A DNA stretch of 33,554 nt from Tissierellia bacterium (GCA_012728335.1 JAAYFG010000096.1:1-33554), one strand, 5' to 3'; counted from the first letter of the stretch, positions 1-7,911 are shown. Notes: generated from the letters alone by a model not told the origin. A program made the numbers and translations.

Positions 1-1
1 A

Positions 2-484
2 AAAAAAGTTGGAATTGCAGTTGCGTTGATAAAGAAACCTAAACTTTACATAATGGACGAACCGACCAACGGTTTAGATCCTCTAGTTAAAAAGAGTTTA
101 TTCAGTTTACTAAAAGCAGAAGTGGAAAACGGAAGTACGGTTTTTATATCTAGTCATAATTTAAAAGAAATAGAAGATCATTGCAATAGGGTTGCTTTTA
201 TTAAGTCAGGCAAAATAATAGATGAAGTAGAAATTGATGATAATATGAACCGAAGTAAGGTAGTGAAAATAGTTGGAGAATTTGACGATGGTATTAATAG
301 TTTAGAAGGATTGAGGGATTTAAAAGTAAATGAATCCTACTATAGGTTTTTATTTAATGGAGAAATGAGTACCCTATTATCTAAGCTGAATAATATGGAA
401 ATATCAGATATTTCAATTAACAATATCTCATTAGAAGAAGAGTTTCTAGGATATTATGAAAGTGGTGAGAATCATGATAATTAA
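2..484 (+). CDS. ABC transporter ATP-binding protein, C-terminal part (5' end outside window)
   Basis: This is the nucleotide-binding subunit of an ABC-2 type exporter, cytoplasmic and partnered with the permease that follows. The frame is open from base 2, so the gene starts upstream of the window and the Walker A and signature motifs are missing. What remains starts just after the expected signature region (KVGIAVALIKKP). It then has the Walker B/D-loop block YIMDEPTNGLDP and the H-loop histidine in ISSHNLKEIE. The last ~70 residues form the variable C-terminal tail seen in NatA/BcrA-type exporters. The end overlaps the permease start by 11 bases, which points to translational coupling. The substrate cannot be read from the sequence. 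Confidence 0.9.
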   Translation, partial: KKVGIAVALIKKPKLYIMDEPTNGLDPLVKKSLFSLLKAEVENGSTVFISSHNLKEIEDHCNRVAFIKSGKIIDEVEIDDNMNRSKVVKIVGEFDDGINSLEGLRDLKVNESYYRFLFNGEMSTLLSKLNNMEISDISINNISLEEEFLGYYESGENHDN

Positions 485-1286
485 ACTTGAACTAAAAAAC
501 CATTTAAAATCATTGCTAATTTGGATATTTGTGCTTTCTATCTTGATAATTGGAATAGCATCATTCTTGCCATCTATGGAGACTGAGTCAATGCAGTCAT
601 TAGTAAATATGAAAATTGAAGGAATACCTGAATCTGTTCTGGCAGCATTTGGCATAAGTAATATGCCAAATTTTGGGAAACCATCAGTTATGTATGGATA
701 TATCTACCAGTATATAAATTTAGCAATAGGTATTTATATGGTATTATTGGGTGGTAATATACTAGTTGGTGAAGAAAGTGATGGAACCATTGAATATCTG
801 TATGCTCAACCTATATCTAGAAAGAAGATTTACATAGAGAAACTTTTAGCTGGAATAATAATTGCATTTCTACTATTATTAAGCATCAATATAGTAGGTA
901 TTGTTTCGTTAAATGTCTTTAAATCAGATGTGTATACCTTAAATGGAATAATAGCAGATGTAATCAAAATATTTGCAGGAAGTATTTTTACTTCTTTGGT
1001 TTTCCTTTCATTTGGATTCTTTACTTCTGCTTGTTTAAAGACTACAAAATCAGTTTCAGGAATAGCTATGGGACTGATATTCGGTTCATTTATCTTAGGT
1101 GTAATCGGTGAGATAGTAGAAAAGTATAGTTTTTTAGGCAATTTATCCCCTCTGGGCATAATGTCTCCTATGGATATAATAGAAAAAGCTCCTGACGCTG
1201 CACTTGTAGGGTTTTGGAGTATAGGTGGCGTAGTGCTTATAACTATCGGCTATATCATCTACAATAGAAAAGACTTCAATATATAA
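474..1286 (+). CDS. ABC-2 type transporter permease
   Basis: This is a 270-residue integral membrane protein, the permease partner of the ATPase just upstream. I chose the ATG at 474 because GGTGAG lies about 8 bases before it; an in-frame ATG at 456 would lengthen the overlap and has no clear Shine-Dalgarno. The protein has an N-terminal membrane anchor (residues ~15-35), a ~60-residue extracytoplasmic loop and five further hydrophobic segments. The short block GEESDGTIEYLYAQPISRKK is typical of ABC-2 permeases, in which this cytoplasmic loop contacts the ATPase. Drug, peptide or ion export are all possible. Confidence 0.88.
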   Translation: MIIKLELKNHLKSLLIWIFVLSILIIGIASFLPSMETESMQSLVNMKIEGIPESVLAAFGISNMPNFGKPSVMYGYIYQYINLAIGIYMVLLGGNILVGEESDGTIEYLYAQPISRKKIYIEKLLAGIIIAFLLLLSINIVGIVSLNVFKSDVYTLNGIIADVIKIFAGSIFTSLVFLSFGFFTSACLKTTKSVSGIAMGLIFGSFILGVIGEIVEKYSFLGNLSPLGIMSPMDIIEKAPDAALVGFWSIGGVVLITIGYIIYNRKDFNI

Positions 1287-1290
1287 AAAG

Positions 1291-1324
1291 AGTAGCTGAA
1301 GATGAATTTTCATTTTCAGCTACT
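1291..1324. terminator. Bidirectional terminator between convergent genes
   Basis: A ~16 bp near-perfect hairpin (AGTAGCTGAA paired with TTCAGCTACT, extended inward with one G-U pair) sits between the permease stop and the stop of the minus-strand ATP-grasp gene. A-rich sequence on one side and T-rich sequence on the other allow it to work in both directions. Confidence 0.8.
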
Positions 1325-1330
1325 TTAATC

Positions 1331-2524
1331 CTATTTTCCGGTTAATATTCTTCCTATTTTTCTAAAAACTACGCTAAATGCAAATTTTATCCCTGGCCAT
1401 GGATCATCTAATGCCCAAGTTGATGGTATTTTTTTATGTCTGTTATCTTCTTTTATTTGCGCTTTGGTCATTTGACCGGAGTTGATATATCCTCGCATAG
1501 ATGGGATGTCTTCATAGAAATATCTCCATCTTACGCCTGTGTCATAATTGATTGCAATAGTTCCTATATCTTCACCTATCATATCTAAATACGTTATAAA
1601 AGGTGTGTCCATCCCAAGTCTTACAAACATTTCTGTAAAGTTTACAAAACGAACATTTACTTCTATTAAGTATATGACTCCAGTATTTACATCTCTCTTC
1701 CATTCAATTTCGGCAAATCCTTTAAATCCTATATTTTCAAGGAAAGGTTTACCGATATCATAAACTTCTGGAATCCACTTTTGTCCTGCATAAGTTGAAG
1801 CACCAAAATTATTTGGCCATTGTCTTATTTTGTAGGTGCTCATATAATGGGTAACCTTAGAGTCCTTGTTCAAATATGCATCGAAACTATAACAATTAGT
1901 CTCAGGGCCTGGAATTATTCTTTGTATAAATACTTCATAGCCATCTCTGTGACACATTTCAACTTTTTCTCGAAGTTCTTCCTCATTGTTCACTAAAAAC
2001 ACTTTGTGGCGGTATTTCATAACGAAATTAGCAGAGTCTTTTGGCTTTACTATGCAAGGGTATTTAATTTCTTCGTTGATGATCTCATACAGATTTTCTA
2101 TTTTAGAATCCACAATTTCTGGAGTTCGAACTCCCCATTTTTCAGTATATTCAGTAAGTTTAGACTTATCCATTAAGTCGGTAAGTAGTCCCTTTTTCTC
2201 TGCTGGAAATAGATAGTATTCCTTTAATTCATCAAAATATCTTTCGATAAACTCTACATAAGGATCTACCGTCGCTAGTAAGACCGGTTTATACTCTTCA
2301 TCTTTTGCTATATTTATTAAAAATTGTAAAAAACCTTCTGGATTTTCTTCATAATATGGACCAATTAAATCTTCGGCTACATAACGAGATTTGCCATATA
2401 AATTCTTTTTGGCATTGTGATTTACTGCAATTACATGAACTCCTTTTTTTCCTAAGGATCTAACAACGCATAGGCCAATATAATAATTTGTACCTAGTAC
2501 TACCGCTTTGTTTTTGTATTTCAA
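1331..2524 (-). CDS. ATP-grasp ligase, possible peptidoglycan cross-bridge D-amino acid ligase
   Basis: This is a 397-residue ATP-grasp enzyme that would join a carboxylate to an amine using ATP. The N-terminal ~120 residues form a Rossmann-like pre-ATP-grasp domain (AVVLGTNYYIGLCVVRSLG). The ATP-grasp fold follows: YPCIVKPKDSANF at ~155-167 (the nucleotide-binding lysine strand), FIQRIIPGPETN at ~200, then GFAEIEWKRD and YLIEVNVRF, which supply the metal-binding Glu/Asn pair. Length and domain order resemble the D-aspartate ligase (Aslfm) that builds cross-bridges in Enterococcus faecium. Anaerobic cocci with D-Glu or D-Asp bridges would need such an enzyme, but this role is inference. The start is TTG, with GGGAGG eight bases upstream. 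No ligase partner gene is adjacent. Confidence 0.75.
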   Translation of the reverse strand: MKYKNKAVVLGTNYYIGLCVVRSLGKKGVHVIAVNHNAKKNLYGKSRYVAEDLIGPYYEENPEGFLQFLINIAKDEEYKPVLLATVDPYVEFIERYFDELKEYYLFPAEKKGLLTDLMDKSKLTEYTEKWGVRTPEIVDSKIENLYEIINEEIKYPCIVKPKDSANFVMKYRHKVFLVNNEEELREKVEMCHRDGYEVFIQRIIPGPETNCYSFDAYLNKDSKVTHYMSTYKIRQWPNNFGASTYAGQKWIPEVYDIGKPFLENIGFKGFAEIEWKRDVNTGVIYLIEVNVRFVNFTEMFVRLGMDTPFITYLDMIGEDIGTIAINYDTGVRWRYFYEDIPSMRGYINSGQMTKAQIKEDNRHKKIPSTWALDDPWPGIKFAFSVVFRKIGRILTGK

Positions 2525-2582
2525 TTTTGTGGCCTCCCTTCAAAATACACGACTCTATCTGTTACTATACATAATTATATAG

Positions 2583-2611
2583 ATTATATCATTTATTGAC
2601 TTTAGTTCCAA
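2583..2611 (-). promoter_or_regulatory. Promoter of the ATP-grasp gene (extended -10)
   Basis: Read on the minus strand, TTGGAA and TATAAT are separated by 17 bases, and TGA directly before the -10 makes it an extended -10 element. It points at the ATP-grasp gene 60 bases downstream and overlaps the divergent tpx promoter. Confidence 0.5.
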
Positions 2612-2624
2612 TAGATACTAATCT
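2596..2624 (+). promoter_or_regulatory. Candidate tpx promoter
   Basis: TTGACT and TAATCT are spaced by 17 bases about 100 bases before the tpx start. The -35 is good and the -10 is weak. The element interleaves with the divergent ATP-grasp promoter. Confidence 0.4.
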
Positions 2625-2725
2625 TTATCACTTTATTGTGTTTTCTGGCATTATATGTGAGTATTTTGGGTATATATTTTATTGGATAATAAATTTAAAT
2701 TATGAATATATGGAGGTTTTCAATT

Positions 2726-3238
2726 ATGGAAAAAAGAGAAGGCATAATAACATTTGGTGGAGAGCCAAAAGTACTAGTGGGAAGCGAAATCAAAGTTGGA
2801 GCTAAAGCGCCAGAATTTACAGCAGTAAAAAATGACTTATCAGAGTTTAAATTTTCTGAAACTAGTGGTAAAGTTAGAATTATAAGTGTGGTTCCATCGA
2901 TTGATACAGGTGTTTGTTCTCTACAAACTAGAAGCTTCAATGAAGATGCTGCAGATTTAGGCGACGTTTTAATATTAACTCTTTCTATGGATTTACCATT
3001 TGCACAAAGTAGGTTCTGTGCAGCGGAAGGAATTGATAAAGTAGTTATGTTGTCAGACTATAAAGATGCTGACTTCGGTTTGAAATATGGATTTTTAATT
3101 GAAGATTTAAGACTTCTAACTAGAGGAGTTATAGTCGTAGATAAAGACGACACAGTAAAATATGTTGAGTATGTAGGTGAAGTTACAGAACATCCTGATT
3201 ACGATGCTGCACTAAGTGCTGCTAGAGAATTGATTTAA
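2726..3238 (+). CDS. tpx: Thiol peroxidase (atypical 2-Cys peroxiredoxin)
   Basis: This cytoplasmic peroxidase of 170 residues reduces H2O2 and organic hydroperoxides with thioredoxin as reductant. The peroxidatic cysteine C64 sits in PSIDTGVCSLQTRSFN, the family motif. The resolving cysteine C98 is in SRFCAAEGI, 34 residues later as in E. coli Tpx. The N-terminal hairpin (ITFGGEPKVLVG) and the ending DYDAALSAARELI are also typical of Tpx. I chose the ATG at 2726, which GGAGG precedes by nine bases; an earlier in-frame ATG at 2702 has no Shine-Dalgarno. It heads a same-strand run with pncA and rlmH. Confidence 0.97.
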   Translation: MEKREGIITFGGEPKVLVGSEIKVGAKAPEFTAVKNDLSEFKFSETSGKVRIISVVPSIDTGVCSLQTRSFNEDAADLGDVLILTLSMDLPFAQSRFCAAEGIDKVVMLSDYKDADFGLKYGFLIEDLRLLTRGVIVVDKDDTVKYVEYVGEVTEHPDYDAALSAARELI

Positions 3239-3271
3239 GTAGTTAATTTCTACTGATAAGGAGAGTTTTAA

Positions 3272-3823
3272 ATGAGTCAAATAGTAGTTGTAGATTGCCA
3301 AAATGATTTTATTTCAGGGTCATTGGCATGTGGAAATGCAGACAATGCAGTTGAATTCATAAAGGAATATGTAAATTCAAATAGTGATGTAGAGCTTTTT
3401 TATACAGCTGATTTTCATCCCAAAAGCCATATGAGCTTTGAAGAAAATGGAGGTACTTGGGCTGTTCACTGTGTTGAAAACACTAATGGTTCAGAGTTAT
3501 CTAAAGTCTTTGATGGAATTTCAAATGAAAGACTAGTCCCAAATGTAGATAATGTATTTTTAAAGGGAAGAGATAAAGATTTGGAAGAGTACTCAGCGAT
3601 TGCTGCAATTAATAACAAAGGCGTTAAGATGCTTGAATTATTAGGCGATGAAGTGATTGTCGTGGGCATTGCAAGTGAGTTTTGCGTTAGAGAAACTGTC
3701 TTGGATCTTTTAAAAGAAGGAAAGAGGGTAACTGTTTTTAAGGATGCACTGGGTTATGTAAATGAAGAAAATCATATTGCTAATCTAGACGAACTAGAAA
3801 AAATGGGAGTTAAAATTATATGA
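3272..3823 (+). CDS. pncA: Nicotinamidase (isochorismatase-like hydrolase)
   Basis: This 183-residue cytoplasmic enzyme hydrolyses nicotinamide to nicotinate for NAD salvage. The catalytic triad is visible: D8 (VVDCQNDF), K98 (FLKGRD) and C138 (ASEFCVRET). The metal-binding residues D47, H49 and H53 lie in TADFHPKSHMSF, which marks the nicotinamidase branch over isochorismatase or other cysteine hydrolases. AAGGAG precedes the ATG. The stop overlaps the rlmH start (ATGA), so the two are translationally coupled. It lies 33 bases after tpx with no terminator between. Confidence 0.93.
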   Translation: MSQIVVVDCQNDFISGSLACGNADNAVEFIKEYVNSNSDVELFYTADFHPKSHMSFEENGGTWAVHCVENTNGSELSKVFDGISNERLVPNVDNVFLKGRDKDLEEYSAIAAINNKGVKMLELLGDEVIVVGIASEFCVRETVLDLLKEGKRVTVFKDALGYVNEENHIANLDELEKMGVKII

Positions 3824-4299
3824 ATGTGTTTATAATTTCCGTTGGTAAGTTGAAAGAGAAGTACTTGAAAGATGCCATTGATGAATATTCAAAGAGAATG
3901 AAATCATATACTAATTTGGAAATAATTGAAGTTCCAGATGAAAGTGCTCCTGAGAATTTAAGTGAAACAGAAATGGAAATTGTGAAACAGAAAGAAGCTG
4001 AGAGGATACTCTCAAAAATACCTAAAAACTCAAAGGTAATACCTTTAGTTATAAATGCTAAACAATACGATAGTGTTGAGTTTTCTAATAAAATTTCAAA
4101 CTACAGTATTGATGGAACAAAGAATTTGGTTTTTATTATTGGTGGGTCATTGGGACTTTCAAAGTCTGTATTAGATATAGCTGATGAATATATCAGTTTT
4201 TCTAAGATGACCTTTCCACATCAATTGATGAGGCTTATCCTTGTAGAGCAAATTTATAGAGCTTATAGGATAATGAATAACCATCCTTATCATAAGTAA
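3820..4299 (+). CDS. rlmH: 23S rRNA (pseudouridine-1915 N3)-methyltransferase RlmH
   Basis: This SPOUT-class enzyme methylates pseudouridine 1915 in helix 69 of 23S rRNA with S-adenosylmethionine. It has 159 residues, the usual length. Signature elements are FIIGGSLGLS at 105-114 (the knotted SAM site), SKMTFPHQLMR at 128-138, LVEQIYRAYRI at 141-151, and the conserved C-terminal tail ending HPYHK. It overlaps pncA by four bases. The 54-residue gene downstream starts 23 bases after its stop. Confidence 0.97.
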   Translation: MNVFIISVGKLKEKYLKDAIDEYSKRMKSYTNLEIIEVPDESAPENLSETEMEIVKQKEAERILSKIPKNSKVIPLVINAKQYDSVEFSNKISNYSIDGTKNLVFIIGGSLGLSKSVLDIADEYISFSKMTFPHQLMRLILVEQIYRAYRIMNNHPYHK

Positions 4300-4322
4300 A
4301 TTGATAAATGGAGGTGAAGACA

Positions 4323-4487
4323 ATGAAAGAGAACAAAAATATCTGTTCAGAAACTAAAGACAAAATACCTGCTTCTGATATATATAGTGACATTTTATGT
4401 AAAGAAGAAGAAACAGGTGTTGAAATCCCAACAGAAGATGCTGTTGAAGACGCTAAAGATTGGGTAGACCAAGAAAACAGAAGATAA
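4323..4487 (+). CDS. Small acidic protein, DUF3787-like
   Basis: This 54-residue protein starts at an ATG behind GGAGGTGAAGACA, a strong Shine-Dalgarno. It is acidic and soluble, has two cysteines (C8, C26), and ends in the helical block IPTEDAVEDAKDWVDQENRR. That ending resembles the C-terminal half of short clostridial DUF3787 proteins, whose tails have a PSEDEVENAKEYVD-like form; I make this match from memory. Its function is unknown. It lies between rlmH and the secreted nucleotidase in one transcription unit. The strong ribosome site and the family resemblance argue against a chance ORF. Confidence 0.72.
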   Translation: MKENKNICSETKDKIPASDIYSDILCKEEETGVEIPTEDAVEDAKDWVDQENRR

Positions 4488-4514
4488 GTTTCAACTATTT
4501 TAGGAGGGAATGGA

Positions 4515-6473
4515 TTGAGAATTAGAAGAAGTATTCTATCAATTTTACTTGTATGTAGTATTGTATTTTTAGGTTTCGGTAATTTTGAAGTTTCTGCAAA
4601 AGAAGAAAATGTAAAAATTACTGTTATTGAAACATCAGATCTTCACAGTAATCTTTATAGTTTTAGTTATGAAGACAATAAAGAAACTGATAAAGATGGG
4701 GTTGCAAGAATAGCAACTTATCTAGAAGAATTGAGAAAAACGGAACCTAATGTAGTTCTTATAGACAATGGCGATACTTATCAAGGATCTATTATGAGTG
4801 ATGCCGTATTCAATAAGACAGATAAGGTAGTACATCCAGTATCAAAAGTATTAAATGAATTGAAGTATGACGCATTTGTATTTGGAAATCACGAGTTCAA
4901 CTTCGGTATGGACTTCGTAGAAAGAATTAAAGATGAATTAGAAGTTCCAGCATTGGCTGCAAATGCTATATATAAAGAAAGTGGCGAAACACTTTCTGAA
5001 CCTTATACAGTAGTTGAAAGAGGCGGAGTAAAAATAGGTATTATAGGAATTACTAATCCTAATGCTCCAAGATGGGATGGAGAGAAAGTTGATTCAATTG
5101 ACTTTAAGGGCACTAAAGATACAGCAGAAAAGTATGTGAAAATACTTAGAGAAGAAGAAAAAGTTGATGTTGTCATAGTAGCTGCACATCTTGGCTATGA
5201 GCCTGAGTACTCTGTAGAAGAAGGACTTGACGGTGCAAAGGCTATCGTTGAAAGCGTTAAGGGAATAGACGCTATATTCTTAGGACATAATCATACTTCT
5301 TTCACCATGGATGAAAATGGAATTCTTATAGGAGCACCTAAAAATCTAGGTAGAGATATTGTAAGATTAGACTTTGAATTAGAAAAAACTGATTCAGGTT
5401 ACAAAATTGTAGACAAAAAGATGGAAATAGTTGAAATGGAAAAATATGCTCCAAATGCAGCACTTAGAGCATTAATCCAAGAAGAACATGATGCTACAAT
5501 TAACTTTATCCAAGGTTCTGGAGAAGTTATGGAAGGTGTAGAAGCTGGTGGAATATTTGGACAAGCTAAGGCAGATTTCCAACCTAAAAATGAAATCAGA
5601 ACTATTCCAGAAGGAAAACTTAGAGATACAGCGGTAATCGATTTAATCGGGAAAGTACAATTAGAAGTTTCTGGTGCTGATGTAACTAGTGTTGCATTAT
5701 TCCAAGATAAATCAGATTTAAAAGCTGGAGATATTAATTATGGATCGCTATTTAATATCTATAAATTTGATAATACTCTTTATACTGTAGAAGTTACAGG
5801 TAAAGAATTAGTTGATTATATGGAATGGTCAGTTCAAGCTTATAATCAATTTAAAGAAGGCGATTTAAATATTTCATTTGATGAAGAAGTTCCAGGATAC
5901 AGATATGATATGTTCAAAGGTATCGATTACAAAGTTGATCTATCTAAACCAGTTGGGGAAAGAATTGTCGATGTTGTATTTAAAGGCGAACCTTTAAAAG
6001 ATGATCAAGTACTAAAACTTGCAGTTAATAACTATAGATATGCAAGTGGATTGAAAGCTAATAAATTAGTTGAAGCAGTAAGAGATTGGGAATCACCACA
6101 AGCTATTAGAGAGTATTTAGCTGAATACATTGAAAAACAAGGTGAAATATCTCCAGAAGTATCAAATAACTGGGAAATCATAGGCGTTAATCTAAATCAT
6201 GAACTTAGAGATGAGATTATCGATTTAGTAAACGAAGGTTATTTAGCAGTACCTTATTATAAATCTCTTAATATTGCAGATTTAGAAGCTGCAGGCATAA
6301 TAGTAGATGGGAAAGTAGTTAAACCTGCTGAAAAAGTAGATGAAGTTACTGATGAAATCAAAGCTACTATTAAGGTTAGAGATGGCGAAGAAGCTGTTGA
6401 AGTTCCTAAAGTAGAGGAACCAAAAGAAGTAGAAGCAGATTCTTTCTGGCTAGAGATGTTGGCAGCAGTATAA
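4515..6473 (+). CDS. Secreted 5'-nucleotidase / 2',3'-cyclic-nucleotide phosphodiesterase
   Basis: This exported metallophosphoesterase (652 residues) releases phosphate and nucleosides from extracellular nucleotides. A signal peptide covers residues 1-28 (RIRR, then hydrophobic SILSILLVCSIVFLGFG, cleavage near VSA-KEE). The calcineurin-like domain follows, with metal ligands in ETSDLHSN (D42, H44), DNGDTYQG (D84), GNHEFNFG (N125, H126), AAHLG (H225) and GHNHTS (H258, H260). The substrate-binding 5'-nucleotidase C domain spans about 345-560. A ~90-residue acidic tail has no LPXTG motif or SLH repeat, so it is probably released or held non-covalently. The start is TTG, with AGGAGGG six bases upstream. 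The operon terminator follows. Confidence 0.9.
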   Translation: MRIRRSILSILLVCSIVFLGFGNFEVSAKEENVKITVIETSDLHSNLYSFSYEDNKETDKDGVARIATYLEELRKTEPNVVLIDNGDTYQGSIMSDAVFNKTDKVVHPVSKVLNELKYDAFVFGNHEFNFGMDFVERIKDELEVPALAANAIYKESGETLSEPYTVVERGGVKIGIIGITNPNAPRWDGEKVDSIDFKGTKDTAEKYVKILREEEKVDVVIVAAHLGYEPEYSVEEGLDGAKAIVESVKGIDAIFLGHNHTSFTMDENGILIGAPKNLGRDIVRLDFELEKTDSGYKIVDKKMEIVEMEKYAPNAALRALIQEEHDATINFIQGSGEVMEGVEAGGIFGQAKADFQPKNEIRTIPEGKLRDTAVIDLIGKVQLEVSGADVTSVALFQDKSDLKAGDINYGSLFNIYKFDNTLYTVEVTGKELVDYMEWSVQAYNQFKEGDLNISFDEEVPGYRYDMFKGIDYKVDLSKPVGERIVDVVFKGEPLKDDQVLKLAVNNYRYASGLKANKLVEAVRDWESPQAIREYLAEYIEKQGEISPEVSNNWEIIGVNLNHELRDEIIDLVNEGYLAVPYYKSLNIADLEAAGIIVDGKVVKPAEKVDEVTDEIKATIKVRDGEEAVEVPKVEEPKEVEADSFWLEMLAAV

Positions 6474-6483
6474 GATTTAATAT

Positions 6484-6516
6484 AAAAACTGGCGTATTTA
6501 TTATGCCAGTTTTTTT
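6484..6516 (+). terminator. Intrinsic terminator after the nucleotidase gene
   Basis: AAAAACTGGC pairs with GCCAGTTTTT, extended inward by weaker pairs, and seven T follow. It closes the tpx-to-nucleotidase run. Confidence 0.85.
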
Positions 6517-6635
6517 ACGCTTATTTTTAAATAGTAACTTTTTAAATTAAGACGATATCAAATTAATAGATGAATATTATCTATGAAATCATAGCTTAAA
6601 ATCAAAGTTATAGAATTAATTGTTCAAAAACTCTA

Positions 6636-6664
6636 TTGACAAAACAGTTAATTGATAGTAATAT
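6636..6664 (+). promoter_or_regulatory. Siderophore operon promoter
   Basis: TTGACA and TAATAT are spaced by exactly 17 bases. The -35 is a perfect consensus match. The Fur-type operator begins four bases after the -10, over the expected transcription start. Confidence 0.75.
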
Positions 6665-6668
6665 TCAA

Positions 6669-6685
6669 TTGATAATATTTATCAT
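6669..6685. promoter_or_regulatory. Fur-type operator
   Basis: TTGATA-ATATT-TATCAT matches the Fur 7-1-7 consensus core TGATA-N5-TATCA. It sits just downstream of the -10, where bound repressor would block initiation. Another TTGATA half-site lies 17 bases upstream (6652-6657). The same pattern occurs before feoA. Confidence 0.65.
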
Positions 6686-6848
6686 TTGAGCGGTTACTCG
6701 ATTTGTATTTTAACTTTTGAAGTGTTTGTTATGTATGTAAGGAGGAGGAATAACGGTTTTTGTGGTAAAAATACAAGATTAATAATTGATTGATGTTGGT
6801 AAAAAATAGAAATTATTGCTTATATTAAGCTTACATAAGGAGAGAACG

Positions 6849-7892
6849 ATGAAGAATTATAAAATATTTAGAATAACTGTTTTGATGGCAGTCTTTGCAT
6901 TGGTATTTACGGGGTGTACAAAATCTAATGAGAATAAAGTAGAAGAAAAAGAGACTACAGAAGTTGTTGAAGCAGAAAACACTGAAACTGAAAATGTAGA
7001 GAATAATTTTGTAGAGATTACAGATGCTCATGGAACTATAAGTGTTCCAATAAACCCAAAAAATGTTGTTGCACTTGATAATAGAACTTTTGAAACGCTT
7101 TCAGATTGGGGGATTGAATTAGCAGCAGTACCTAAAGCGGTAATGCCAGATGACTCACCATATGTGGCTGATGAGTCAGTTGAAGACATAGGGGATCACA
7201 GTGAACCTAATCTTGAAATAATAGCAGCTGTTGAGCCGGAGCTTGTAATAGTGGGTCAAAGATTTGCAAAATACTATGAAGATATTAAAGCATTAGTCCC
7301 AAATGCAGCAGTAATTGATGTTAATTTAGATGTATCTGGCGAAAATGGACCTGCTGGGGAAAATTTAATAAATGGTCTTAAAAATTCAACTGTTGTATTG
7401 GGACAAATTTTTGATAAGAACGAAGAAGCCGAAAAGCTAATAGCTGAGTTTGACAATTCAATTGAAACCGCTAAAGCTGTTTACAATAATGAAGATACTA
7501 TTATGAGTATAGTAGTATCTGGAGGTAATATAGGTTTTTCAGCACCTACATCAGGTCGTGTATGGGGACCAATGTATGAAATCTTTGATTGGAAATCATC
7601 TCTAGTAGTTGAAGGTTCGACTTCAGATCATAAAGGCGATGATATATCAGTAGAAGCAATAGCGCAAAGTAATCCAGATTGGATATTTGTTTTAGATAGA
7701 GACGCAGCAGTATCATCATCAGAAGATTCAGTTCCTGCTAAAGACGTAATCGAAAATTCACCGGCATTAAAGAATACGACGGCAGTTACAAAAGAACAAA
7801 TCGTGTATGCACCTAATGATACTTACACGAATGAATCAATTCAAACGTATATTGAACTGTTTGAAAATATTGCAGATGCGCTAGGGAAGTAA
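6849..7892 (+). CDS. Ferric siderophore ABC transporter, substrate-binding lipoprotein
   Basis: This 347-residue lipoprotein is anchored outside the membrane and delivers iron-siderophore to the permeases encoded next. The lipobox VFTGC puts the lipidated cysteine at C23, followed by a Glu/Thr-rich linker. Then comes a periplasmic-binding-protein class III fold: TDAHGTISVPINPKNVVALD, EPELVIVGQRFAKY, GRVWGPMYEIFDW and NPDWIFVLDRD. The pattern is closest to YclQ/FatB-type proteins for catecholate or petrobactin-like siderophores. The exact ligand is inference. The start is set by AAGGAGAG eight bases before the ATG at 6849, not the upstream in-frame start at 6816. The gene is under the Fur-like operator. 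Confidence 0.92.
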   Translation: MKNYKIFRITVLMAVFALVFTGCTKSNENKVEEKETTEVVEAENTETENVENNFVEITDAHGTISVPINPKNVVALDNRTFETLSDWGIELAAVPKAVMPDDSPYVADESVEDIGDHSEPNLEIIAAVEPELVIVGQRFAKYYEDIKALVPNAAVIDVNLDVSGENGPAGENLINGLKNSTVVLGQIFDKNEEAEKLIAEFDNSIETAKAVYNNEDTIMSIVVSGGNIGFSAPTSGRVWGPMYEIFDWKSSLVVEGSTSDHKGDDISVEAIAQSNPDWIFVLDRDAAVSSSEDSVPAKDVIENSPALKNTTAVTKEQIVYAPNDTYTNESIQTYIELFENIADALGK

Positions 7893-7911
7893 GAGGAAAG
7901 GGTTTGATATC

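Larger units (their letters stand above)
6517..6848 (+). other. Long leader/intergenic region before the siderophore operon
   Basis: This 330-base gap holds a strong promoter (6636-6664), a Fur-like operator (6669-6685), and a ~180-base untranslated leader. The leader carries a perfect but orphan Shine-Dalgarno (TAAGGAGGAGG, 6738-6748) with no ATG in range and only a six-codon GTG frame behind it. The real ribosome site of the lipoprotein gene is at 6836-6843. I recognise no riboswitch or RNA gene here. Confidence 0.6.

Noticed and set aside
456..473. Upstream start for the ABC-2 permease
   Set aside because: ATG 456 has no ribosome site, while GGTGAG fits ATG 474.
830..1159. 109-residue minus-strand ORF inside the permease gene
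   Set aside because: It is antisense to a clear membrane protein, with no ribosome site and no recognisable protein features.
2575..2589. PerR box upstream of tpx as an annotated site
   Set aside because: Only about 12 of 15 positions fit, and the sequence is nearly all A and T, so chance is likely; kept only as a remark.
4515..6473. Cell-wall anchoring of the nucleotidase
   Set aside because: No LPXTG motif, hydrophobic tail or SLH repeats at the C-terminus.
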